Notes under the pieces: model-generated | What the model saw: only the letters and a program-made list of their open reading frames with translations | What the model was told of the DNA's origin: nothing | Databases searched by the model: none | Position numbers and translations under genes: made by a program | DNA from: Roseiarcus sp963823165 | GTDB taxonomy: Bacteria > Pseudomonadota > Alphaproteobacteria > Rhizobiales > Beijerinckiaceae | Direction: 5' to 3' | DNA: 64,000 bases | Assembly (NCBI GenBank): GCA_963823165.1 | Contig: CAWGKV010000003.1 | Location: forward strand, 62,001 to 126,000 | Shown: positions 24,583-32,312 of the stretch, piece after piece | Layout: each line of letters opens with the position of its first letter | How positions within the stretch are numbered: position 1 is the stretch's first letter

Positions 24583-26574
24583 CTAAGCTCCGAGCCTGGC
24601 GGCGGCCGCATCGGCGACCGCCTCCGGCGTGATCCCGAAGAACTTATAGACGTCTTTGTACGGTCCGCTCTCGCCGAAGCCTTTCATGCCGATGAACGGA
24701 CCGTCGCCGATGATCGCGTCCCAGCCGAAGCGCACCGCGGCCTCGACCGCCACCTTGACCTTCGCCGCGCCGATCACCGAGCGGCGGTATTCTTCCGGCT
24801 GGTCGAAGAACGCGTCCATGCATGGCATCGATACGACCCGGGACGAAATCCCCCTGCCCTTCAGGAGCTGTTGCGCCGCGACAGCGAGCGACACCTCCGA
24901 CCCCGATGCGAAGATCGACACCGCCGCATGGCCCTCGGCCGGAGCCATCTCATAAGCCCCGCGCGCGCAGAGGTTCTCGGCGACATGGGTCTTGCGCAGC
25001 GCGGGCAGGTTCTGGCGGCTCAAAGCAAGGATCGAAGGCGAGTGCGGCTTTTCGAGCGCCGCCTGCCAGCACTCGACCGTCTCGACGCTGTCAGCGGGAC
25101 GCCACAGATACATATTGGGCATGGCGCGCAGCGACGCGATCTGCTCGATCGGCTGGTGGGTAGGTCCGTCCTCGCCGAGCCCGATCGAATCGTGGGTGAA
25201 GACGTGCACGACCCTGATCTTCATCAGCGCGGCGAGGCGGAGCGCAGGCCGGCAATAGTCGGTGAACACGAGGAAGGAGGCGCCGGAGGGGATCAAGCCC
25301 CCGTGAACCGCCATGCCGTTACAGGCCGCGGCCATGCCGTGCTCGCGGATCCCCCAGTGGATGTAGCGGCCGGAGAAGTTTTCCGGCGTGATCTCGGGCG
25401 TGGCCGCGACCTTGGTGTTGTTTGACGCGGTGAGGTCGGCGGAGCTGGTGACGAGTTCGGGGACTGCGGGGGCGATCACCTCCAGCGCCGCCTGGCCCGC
25501 CTTGCGGGTCGCAATCTCCGGCGCATCGGCGGCGAGCTTCCGCTTGTAGGCGTCGATGACGCCGTCGAGGTCCCCGGGCAATTCGCCGCGCATCCGCCGC
25601 TCGAATTCCGTCCGCTTCCCGGCGTCGAGTCCGCCGAGGCGGGCTCGCCATTCGTCGTTCTGCGCCTTGCCGCGTGCGCCGATCGCCCGCCACGCGCCGA
25701 GGATGTCGTCCGGGATAACGAACGGATCGTAGGGCCAGTCGAGTTTCTTGCGCGCGCCGGCGATTTCGGCCTCGCCCGGCGCGTCGCTGTGCGCCTTGTT
25801 CGTGCCGGCCCTGGTCGGCATGCCGAACCCGATGGTCGTCTTGCAGGCGATCATCGTCGGCTTGTTGGAGTTCTGCGCAGCGCGCACGGCGTTGAGGATC
25901 GCGTCCTGATCATGCCCGTCGATCCGGCTCGCGTTCCAGCCGGCGGATTCGAAGCGCATGACCTGGTCGACGGAATCGGCGAGCGACGTCTTGCCGTCGA
26001 TCGAGATGCCGTTGTCGTCGAAGAAGACGATGAGCTTGTTGAGCTTGAGATGGCCGGCGACGCCGATCGCCTCCTGGCTGACGCCCTCCATCAGATCGCC
26101 GTCGGAGGCGAGCACGTAAGTGTGGTGGTCGACGATCTCCGGAAAATGCGCGGCCATCATCCGCTCGGCGATCGCCATGCCGACCGAGGTCGCGATCCCC
26201 TGCCCCAACGGCCCCGTGGTCGTTTCAACCCCGATCGTGTGGCCGTATTCCGGATGGCCGGGGGTCTTCGAGCCGACCTTGCGGAAGGACTTCAAATCCT
26301 CGATCGTCAGTCCCTTGTCGCCGCCAATGCCTGTCAAATAGATGAGCGCGTACAGGAGCATCGAGCCGTGACCGGCCGACAGCACGAAGCGGTCGCGGTC
26401 GGGCCAGTGTGGATCCGACGCGTCGAATTTCAGGACGTCGCGGAAGAGCACGGTCGCAATGTCGGCCGCGCCCATCGGCAGGCCGGCATGGCCGCTCTTG
26501 GCCCTTTCCACGGCGTCGACGGCGAGAAATCGGATGGCGTTGGCCATGGAATCGTGGCTCGGACTCGTCGCCAT
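24583..26574 (-). CDS. tkt: Transketolase
   Basis: This is a 663-residue thiamine-diphosphate enzyme that moves two-carbon units between ketoses and aldoses (pentose phosphate and Calvin pathways). It contains FLAVDAVERAKSGHAGLPMG at the N-terminus, the ThDP motif ASDGDLMEGVSQEAIGVAGH near residue 155, and the pyrimidine domain segment IHWGIREHGMAAACNGMAVH near 410. The length is standard. GGGAGTCCCATC precedes the ATG at 26574. The gene leads the tkt-gap-pgk block and is divergent from DUF4164-zapA, with 150 bp between starts. Confidence 0.97.
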   Translation of the reverse strand: MATSPSHDSMANAIRFLAVDAVERAKSGHAGLPMGAADIATVLFRDVLKFDASDPHWPDRDRFVLSAGHGSMLLYALIYLTGIGGDKGLTIEDLKSFRKVGSKTPGHPEYGHTIGVETTTGPLGQGIATSVGMAIAERMMAAHFPEIVDHHTYVLASDGDLMEGVSQEAIGVAGHLKLNKLIVFFDDNGISIDGKTSLADSVDQVMRFESAGWNASRIDGHDQDAILNAVRAAQNSNKPTMIACKTTIGFGMPTRAGTNKAHSDAPGEAEIAGARKKLDWPYDPFVIPDDILGAWRAIGARGKAQNDEWRARLGGLDAGKRTEFERRMRGELPGDLDGVIDAYKRKLAADAPEIATRKAGQAALEVIAPAVPELVTSSADLTASNNTKVAATPEITPENFSGRYIHWGIREHGMAAACNGMAVHGGLIPSGASFLVFTDYCRPALRLAALMKIRVVHVFTHDSIGLGEDGPTHQPIEQIASLRAMPNMYLWRPADSVETVECWQAALEKPHSPSILALSRQNLPALRKTHVAENLCARGAYEMAPAEGHAAVSIFASGSEVSLAVAAQQLLKGRGISSRVVSMPCMDAFFDQPEEYRRSVIGAAKVKVAVEAAVRFGWDAIIGDGPFIGMKGFGESGPYKDVYKFFGITPEAVADAAAARLGA

Positions 26575-26724
26575 GATGGGACTCCCTTTGGTTGCGCTCT
26601 GTCGCGCCGGGGCGGAAACGCTTGCCAGTTACGGACGGCTCGGCGGGCCTTGTCAATGTGCACAGATTTCCGGCCCGCCTCGCGTTGACGCGCCGTTGAA
26701 GCGTCGCGTAAACAAAATGTTGCA

Positions 26725-27027
26725 ATGGACGGACGCGAAGCCAGGCCGGACGCGTTGGAGAGTTCGCTCAGGCGGCTCGCGGACGCCGTCGGCGCGCTCG
26801 AGCGAGCGGCCGAGCGGCGCATTCGGCACGACGAAGCGCGCGCCAACGCCGAGGAGGAATACGCCCTGATGCAGGACGACCGATCGCGTCTGGCGGTTGA
26901 ACTTGACGCCGCGCTCGATCGTTCCCGTTCGCTCGAAGCGGCCAACGTCGAAGCGGGCGCGCGGCTCGCCCGCGCCGCGCAAACCATCGGCGCGATCATT
27001 GAAAGAATGGAACCGTCTGCGGATTGA
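26725..27027 (+). CDS. DUF4164 coiled-coil protein
   Basis: The product has 100 residues, almost wholly alpha-helical and heptad-like (LESSLRRLADAVGALERAAE; NAEEEYALMQDDRSRLAVEL), without cysteine or membrane segment. Small coiled-coil proteins of the DUF4164 family are regularly encoded between tkt and zapA in alphaproteobacteria, which supports this call. It starts at the ATG 26725 and its end lies 32 bp before the zapA start, so the two form an operon. A cell-division role is inferred from the neighbour only. Confidence 0.82.
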   Translation: MDGREARPDALESSLRRLADAVGALERAAERRIRHDEARANAEEEYALMQDDRSRLAVELDAALDRSRSLEAANVEAGARLARAAQTIGAIIERMEPSAD

Positions 27028-27059
27028 TCAACCCGCGTCGGCTGGGGAAGGCTCTCGCC

Positions 27060-27395
27060 ATGGCGCACGTATCGGTGACGATCGACGGCCGCAAGTATCG
27101 CCTCGCCTGCAATGAGGGCGAGGAGGCTCGGCTCGAGCAGCTGGCGTCGATGGTCGACCGCAAGATCGCCGAGTTGCGCGAGACCTTCGGAGAAATCGGC
27201 GACCAGCGTCTGATCGTCATGGCCGCGCTGACGATCGCGGATAACCTGACCGAGGCGCAGGACAAGATCGAGGCCGAGCGAGAGCGCGGCCGCGTCGCGC
27301 ATTCCCGCGCCGAGGCGGCCGCGGCGCAGATGGACGCGCTCGGGGCGCGGCTCGAAGCGCTGGCCGCCCGGCTTTCGGGCGGCGGCGAGGCCTGA
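27060..27395 (+). CDS. zapA: Cell division protein ZapA
   Basis: The product has 111 residues from the ATG at 27060 (GGGGAAGG upstream). The N-terminal beta-hairpin domain (VSVTIDGRKYRLACNEGEEA) is followed by EQLASMVDRKIAELRE and a conserved helix DQRLIVMAALTIADNLTEAQ, then a coiled coil. ZapA binds FtsZ filaments and stabilises the division ring. A frame extension to 27024 exists but starts within the upstream gene. The next gene on the other strand begins only 18 bp later, so no room exists for the 6S RNA often found after zapA. Confidence 0.92.
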   Translation: MAHVSVTIDGRKYRLACNEGEEARLEQLASMVDRKIAELRETFGEIGDQRLIVMAALTIADNLTEAQDKIEAERERGRVAHSRAEAAAAQMDALGARLEALAARLSGGGEA

Positions 27396-27413
27396 GTCGC
27401 CGCCGGCCTGCCT

Positions 27414-29021
27414 TCAAATTGTCGACTCCATCTTCGTCATCATTTCCGCGGTCTCGACCGCCGGCAGCGCCGACCGGATCGCGATCTCCATGATGATGAG
27501 GCTCCAGACCGCGACGGCGACCACGCCGGGCCAGAAACTCAGCCAGCCAGCGCCGCCGTCGACGTCGCCGACCGCCGAGAGGATCCACATGCCGCCGAAC
27601 CAGGGAAGCAGCCAGGCGATGTAGCGCCAGCCGAACTCGGCCGCCGGCATCCTGGCGACGAAGTGGTAGTAGAGGGCGTACAGCACGAAGACGATGGCCA
27701 TGATAATGTACAGGAAGCTATCCGTCTTGAAGCCGGTCCAGTAGAGGATCCAGTTGCTGCAGACGAAGGCGATCGGCGCGAGAATCTCGGCGCCCCAGAG
27801 GCGGAACGGCCGCTGCAGCGTCGGCTGGTTGCGGCGCAGCACCAGGAGCACGATCGGCCCCAGTCCATAGGTGATGACCGTCACCGAGGTGATGTAGGAG
27901 ACCATCAGCTGCCACGCCGGGAACGGCAGCAGGAACAGGACGCCGACGACCCACATGACGAGCACGCCGACCCACGGCGCGCGCGCCGCGTTGAGCGCGG
28001 TGAGCCAACGTGGGCCCGCGGCGGTTTCGCCCGTCGCGAACAGGATTCGCGAGCCCCCGGTCATGTACATAAGCGCCGTGCCGCTCGGAGAAATATAGGC
28101 GTCGATGTAAAGCAGGGCCGCAAGCCAGCCCATGCCGAGCATCGCCGCCAGTCCCGCGAAGGGCCCTGCGGCGCCGGTGAAGTTGAGTTGCGCCCATCCA
28201 TGGGCGAGATCGTCGGGCCTCAGCGCCATCAGGAACGCGACCTGAAGCAGGATGTAGACGACCGCCGCAATCAGCACTGAGCCGATGACCGCGAGCGGAA
28301 TGTCGCGGCCGGGATTGGCGCTTTCGCCGCCGAGGTCGATCGCCGTGCGGAAGCCGAGGTAGCTGAACACGATCCCGGCGGTAGGCAGGGCGGTGAAGAT
28401 GCCGTCGAAGCCATAGCTTTTGGGGTCCGCTCCCCACACGTTCCAGTGCGAGCTCGACAGCATGAGGGCGATGATGGTCACGACCGGCACTGCGATCTTC
28501 CACCATGTCACCGCCGAATTGACGGTCAGCAGCATGCGCACGGCAAGCAGGTTGAGCCAGGCGAAGATGAGCAGCAGCCCGGCGCAGACGAAGAAGCCCG
28601 CCACCGACAGGAGGCCGGAACTGTGCGGCTGGATAAAGTAGGGAAGGTAATTGTTGGCGTAGGTGACGACCGCCTCCGCCTCGACCGACGGGACCGCGAC
28701 ATAGGCGAGGAACAGCATCCAGGCCCAAACGCGCCCGAGTCCTTCCCCGTGGCTCGCGTGGCTCATATGAACGAGCGCCCCACTGCGCGGGAAGAGCGCG
28801 GCAAGCTCGGCGAAGCAAAGCGCCAGCAGCATGATGATGAAGGCGCCGACGATCCAGCTCCAGACGGAGAGGGGACCGGCGATCTTCGAGGCGTGAAAGG
28901 CGCCGAACAGCCAGCCCGACCCGATCATGCTGGTCGTGCTGGCGAACAGAAGCCCGATAATGCGCGCGTCGCGCCGAAGCTGGCCGGGCGACGTCAGGTG
29001 GAAGGCCTGCGACATGTCCAT
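27414..29021 (-). CDS. APC family amino-acid permease
   Basis: The product has 535 residues with 12-14 hydrophobic helices. The first helix region ARIIGLLFASTTSMIGSGWL contains the unwound G-S-G type motif used for substrate binding in the APC fold. FRTAIDLGGESANPGRDIPL is the family's helix-6/7 loop with the conserved glutamate and proline. Transport of an amino acid or amine by H+ coupling is expected. The 5' side (minus strand) has a 16-bp perfect palindrome at 29042-29059 about 25 bp upstream of the ATG. The gene stands alone; zapA converges on it. Confidence 0.88.
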   Translation of the reverse strand: MDMSQAFHLTSPGQLRRDARIIGLLFASTTSMIGSGWLFGAFHASKIAGPLSVWSWIVGAFIIMLLALCFAELAALFPRSGALVHMSHASHGEGLGRVWAWMLFLAYVAVPSVEAEAVVTYANNYLPYFIQPHSSGLLSVAGFFVCAGLLLIFAWLNLLAVRMLLTVNSAVTWWKIAVPVVTIIALMLSSSHWNVWGADPKSYGFDGIFTALPTAGIVFSYLGFRTAIDLGGESANPGRDIPLAVIGSVLIAAVVYILLQVAFLMALRPDDLAHGWAQLNFTGAAGPFAGLAAMLGMGWLAALLYIDAYISPSGTALMYMTGGSRILFATGETAAGPRWLTALNAARAPWVGVLVMWVVGVLFLLPFPAWQLMVSYITSVTVITYGLGPIVLLVLRRNQPTLQRPFRLWGAEILAPIAFVCSNWILYWTGFKTDSFLYIIMAIVFVLYALYYHFVARMPAAEFGWRYIAWLLPWFGGMWILSAVGDVDGGAGWLSFWPGVVAVAVWSLIIMEIAIRSALPAVETAEMMTKMESTI

Positions 29022-29041
29022 GACTCCATCGTTGCGCCGAA

Positions 29042-29059
29042 AGCGCCCCAGGGGGCGCT
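29042..29059. promoter_or_regulatory. Perfect palindrome in the 5' leader of the permease gene
   Basis: AGCGCCCC followed by a two-base centre and GGGGCGCT lies about 22-40 bp before the permease ATG, on the transcript side. It could form a very short-looped hairpin just ahead of the ribosome site or be a protein-binding dyad. There is no T-run. No other structure is evident in the 29022-29254 gap. Confidence 0.35.
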
Positions 29060-29254
29060 AGTCGCTGAAGCGCAAGCCGGCGTTTCCCCGCTCTTCGAGA
29101 AGCCGACAGGGGTCTGGACTCATCGACAAACGCGCAACTATGCGCGGAAACCGCATGCATACTCTGCGATTCCGGCAAGCTTAAGAATTCCCGCGCGGAC
29201 CGCGGCGGAATTCGTCTCTTCCTCTCCGCTTCTCCAGCTGGAAAGCGGGGTTTC

Positions 29255-29713
29255 TCACAAACGGGATTGCGCGAACGCCACGCCGCGCTCGACGACCTCG
29301 GCGGCGATCGCCGACAGGGCGTCCGCGCTGTCGGGCTTGACGAAGACCTTGTCGGCGCCCGCCTGCAAGGCTTCATCGTGCACCGGCCGGGCCGTGGACG
29401 TCGTCAGGACGAACACCGGCAGCCGGCTCAGCTCCAGCGTCGCCCGCAGCGCGTGCAGGAACTTGACTCCGTTCAGCCGCGGCATGTTGAGATCGAGCAC
29501 CAGCACGTCGGGAAGCCGGTTGGTCAGATCCTCGATCGACACCCGATAGGCCGCCTCCAGCCCGTCGCCGACCCGTTCGAGGGCGATCTCCTGCCTCAAT
29601 CCGGTCTTCACCTTGTCCAAAGCGCGCTCGAAAAGAAAAACATCATCCGGATCGTCCTCGATCAACATGACACGGCAGGGTCTCGACTTCGCGGTTGCGT
29701 CAGGCATCGGCAT
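29255..29713 (-). CDS. Single-domain response regulator (Rcp1-like)
   Basis: This 152-residue protein consists of one receiver domain only. The acidic pocket is IEDDPDDVF near residue 19, the phospho-acceptor Asp is in DVLVLDLNMPRLNGVKFL at about 74, the switch Thr is in VFVLTTS and the Lys in KVFVKPDSADAL. The pattern (DDPDD, DLNMPRLNG) matches the Rcp1 receiver proteins that partner phytochrome-type kinases. It is divergent from the PAS kinase at 29816 (102 bp apart), its likely phosphodonor. There is no output domain, so it works by protein contact or as a phosphate shuttle. Confidence 0.88.
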   Translation of the reverse strand: MPMPDATAKSRPCRVMLIEDDPDDVFLFERALDKVKTGLRQEIALERVGDGLEAAYRVSIEDLTNRLPDVLVLDLNMPRLNGVKFLHALRATLELSRLPVFVLTTSTARPVHDEALQAGADKVFVKPDSADALSAIAAEVVERGVAFAQSRL

Positions 29714-29815
29714 GAATCAGCTAAGGAAAGCCTATGGGAACTCTATATCACCGCAAGCGGTTCTCGGCGTCAAAGCGGCCGTAACAGCCGCAAGAGGCTG
29801 GAGTGAGGCGGGATC

Positions 29816-30916
29816 ATGCTGACCAACATACGCGGCGACGACCGCTTTCGGCTGGCGGTCGACGCGTCTCCCGCAGCCATGGTCATGGTCGACGCAAACG
29901 GCCTGATCGAGTTCGCCAACGCCGAGACCGAGCGGATGTTCGGCTACGCCGTCTTCGAGCTGATCGGTCAGTCGATCGACATTCTCGTCCCCTCGCGCTC
30001 GCGCGACGCGCATGCCGGAATGCGCCAGAGCTTCTTCGCCAATCGCAGCGCCCGCCCAATGGGCGCGGGGCGCGATCTCTACGGGGCGCGCAAGGACGGG
30101 CGGGAGTTTCCGGTCGAGATCGCGCTGACCCCGATCGAAGCCGAGTTCGGCCCGATCGCGCTCGCGACCATCGTCGACATCACCGCCCGGCGCGCGGCGG
30201 AGGAGGAGCTCGCCCGGCGCGCGTCCGACCTCGAAATCGCCAATGAGCGCCTGACCCAGTTCGCATATGTCGCCTCGCACGACCTGCAGGAGCCGTTGCG
30301 CAAGATTGCGATCTTCGCCGACCTCCTCGCGGACGCGATCGCCCGCTCCGATGCGAGCGACATCGCCCGCGCCACTTCGGTCATCAGGAGCTCGGCCGCC
30401 CGAGCGCGACGCATGGTCGCCAATCTCCTCAGCTTCTCGCGCGTCACCGGCAGCCAAGCGCAGCTCGAGCCGCTGGATCTCCGCGCCGAGGTCGACCTGG
30501 CGCTCGGCGACCTCTCGGCGGCGATCGAGGAGACCGCCGCGCGGATCGAGGTCGACGTTCCGCCGATCGTGGTTCACGCGGACCGCGCCCAGCTCGGCCG
30601 GCTGATCCAGAACATCGTCTCCAACGCGCTCAAATATCACAAGCCCAGCGCCGCTCCGGCGATCGCGATCCGCGCCGCCCGGGTGGGCGCCCAGACGTCG
30701 CTCTCCATCGCCGACGCCGGCATCGGGTTCGACGAGAAATTCACCAAGCAGATCTTCGAGCCGTTCAGGCGGCTGCACGACGTGGCGGAATATCCCGGCG
30801 CCGGCATCGGGCTGGCGACCTGCAAGGCGATCGCCGACCGGTACGGCTGGACGATCGGCGTCCGCTCGCGGCCCGGCGAGGGCGCGACGTTCACGGTGAC
30901 GCTGCCAACGGCCTGA
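29816..30916 (+). CDS. PAS-domain sensor histidine kinase (Cph1-like kinase core)
   Basis: The product has 366 residues and is soluble, with no membrane segment. A PAS domain spans about 8-125 (NGLIEFANAETERMFGYAVF; IVDITARRAAEEELA). The HisKA helix has YVASHDLQEPLRKIAIFADL with His at about 155. The ATPase domain follows, with N-box IQNIVSNALKYH, DAGIGFDEKF near 299 and GAGIGLATCKAIADRYG near 328. The HDLQEPLRK box is typical of phytochrome-related kinases, but no chromophore GAF domain is present, so the signal enters through PAS. Pairs with the divergent receiver protein. Confidence 0.9.
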   Translation: MLTNIRGDDRFRLAVDASPAAMVMVDANGLIEFANAETERMFGYAVFELIGQSIDILVPSRSRDAHAGMRQSFFANRSARPMGAGRDLYGARKDGREFPVEIALTPIEAEFGPIALATIVDITARRAAEEELARRASDLEIANERLTQFAYVASHDLQEPLRKIAIFADLLADAIARSDASDIARATSVIRSSAARARRMVANLLSFSRVTGSQAQLEPLDLRAEVDLALGDLSAAIEETAARIEVDVPPIVVHADRAQLGRLIQNIVSNALKYHKPSAAPAIAIRAARVGAQTSLSIADAGIGFDEKFTKQIFEPFRRLHDVAEYPGAGIGLATCKAIADRYGWTIGVRSRPGEGATFTVTLPTA

Positions 30917-30941
30917 GCCGCCGCCGGCCGCGCCCGAGGCC

Positions 30942-31796
30942 TCAGGCGCGCTTCGCCGCCTTGGCGAATTCGGCGAAGGCGTCCTTGTAGTCGGGATGCC
31001 ACCTCGAAAGTGGTGGACGGTTCTCGACGATATCGCCCGCCGCCCACAGGATCCGCCGCTCGTCCATTTCGCGCGTGACTTCGTTGTCGGGGCATAGGAT
31101 GTAGAAATCGCCGGCGGACATGGAGTCGACCATGAAGTCGATCACCTGCACGGCGGTCCAGGCGCCGGCCGGCTTCGCCCGGGCGCCGGTGATCCCGGTG
31201 AAGGTGAATCCAGGGATCAAGAGATGCGCGCTGACCTGCGCGCCCTCAGTGTTGCGCAGTTCGTGGGCGAGCGCTTCGGTCACCGCCTTCACCCCCGCCT
31301 TCGACACGTTGTAGGCCGCATCTCCCGGCGGACAGGTGATCCCCTGCTTCGAGCCCGTGTTGACGATGGCCGACGGCGCGCTCTGCTTGATCATGTCGGG
31401 CGCGAAGATATTGACGCCGTGGATGACGCCCCAGAGGTTCACGTCGATCACCCGCCGCCATCTGTCGAGATCGCCGAGCACGCCGGCGCCGCCGCCGATC
31501 CCCGCATTGTTCATCAGGAGCGCGACCTCGCCGAAATCGGCGAATGTCAGGTCCTTCAGGCGCTCGACGTCGGCCGCCTCGCTGACGTCGACGATGCAGA
31601 GGCGGACGTCGCCGGGATGGGCCGCGAGCCGGGAAACCCGATCCTCGGCCCTTTCCAGCGCCGCGGCGTTGGCGTCGGCCATGACCACCTTCATGCCGAG
31701 GCCGGCGAATTTCTCCGCCGCGGCAAGCCCGATGCCGCTCGCCGCGCCGGTGATCACTGCGACCCGGCCGGGGCCGAGAGAGGGGTGGAGAGGCAT
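30942..31796 (-). CDS. Short-chain dehydrogenase/reductase
   Basis: The product has 284 residues. The Rossmann motif TGAASGIG is at residues 16-23, the acidic residue after beta-2 (VVMADAN) favours NAD(H), NNAG is present near 94, and catalytic Ser (NTGSKQG) and YNVSK (Tyr about 163, Lys about 167) are intact. The C-terminus is longer than in minimal members and carries GDFYILCPDNEVTREMDERR, typical of a large set of uncharacterised SDRs in alphaproteobacteria. The substrate is not known. It converges on the kinase gene. Confidence 0.9.
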   Translation of the reverse strand: MPLHPSLGPGRVAVITGAASGIGLAAAEKFAGLGMKVVMADANAAALERAEDRVSRLAAHPGDVRLCIVDVSEAADVERLKDLTFADFGEVALLMNNAGIGGGAGVLGDLDRWRRVIDVNLWGVIHGVNIFAPDMIKQSAPSAIVNTGSKQGITCPPGDAAYNVSKAGVKAVTEALAHELRNTEGAQVSAHLLIPGFTFTGITGARAKPAGAWTAVQVIDFMVDSMSAGDFYILCPDNEVTREMDERRILWAAGDIVENRPPLSRWHPDYKDAFAEFAKAAKRA

Positions 31797-32312
31797 GCGA
31801 GGCTCCTTCCTCCTGCGAGGCCATCACGATATTCGGGTCCAGGCAGCAGGGCAATTGGGCCCTTCCTTTGGCGCCCGGATTGCCTGCCTGGCATAGGATC
31901 AGGGAATTCTCGCTCTTGGCCAAAAACCACGCGGACCGCGGCGAAAAAAGCGACCACGCTGGGTCAAAAGGTCGCAACAGGCCGGTCATCGGTGCAGGAA
32001 CTGACGCAACGGAACCAAAAATGCAAAGGCGGTCCTCTCGCCGTAAGCCATCCGCGGAATCCCATTAATCCCAATGGCCTCCTTCACGTCACGGGAGACG
32101 CGTATTGCAAACGTGTCCGCAACGAGTCTGCGCCGGCTCATTCCACATGTTCGATGCATGAAACTTATGTTCGATTTCATTCATCAAGATGTCACTGCTT
32201 TGTAATCTGGCGCCACTACTTCTTTCATATTCAATTGCTCCGAGAGAAGTCGAGACGGGATCTACCGTCCCGCAGAGGAACTACGTCTTAAACACTGAGA
32301 GGACTAAGCGCT
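31797..32312. other. Intergenic region upstream of the secreted phosphoesterase
   Basis: This 516-bp gap lies between two divergent genes. I see no gene in it. It is less GC-rich than its surroundings over 32090-32300 and holds a possible Pho box at 32189-32206, described separately. Short frames here show no domain. Confidence 0.5.
32189..32206 (+). promoter_or_regulatory. Possible PhoB box
   Basis: ATGTCAC, four bases, TTGTAAT matches the two-times-7-bp, 11-bp-period design of Pho boxes (CTGTCAT-N4-CTGTCAT), with the key TGTCA and TGTAA cores in phase. It lies 107 bp upstream of a secreted phosphoesterase start, a typical Pho-regulon target. The flanking bases of the consensus match poorly, so this is tentative. 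Confidence 0.35.

Noticed and set aside
27396..27413. 6S RNA after zapA
   Set aside because: Only 18 bp lie between zapA and the convergent permease gene.
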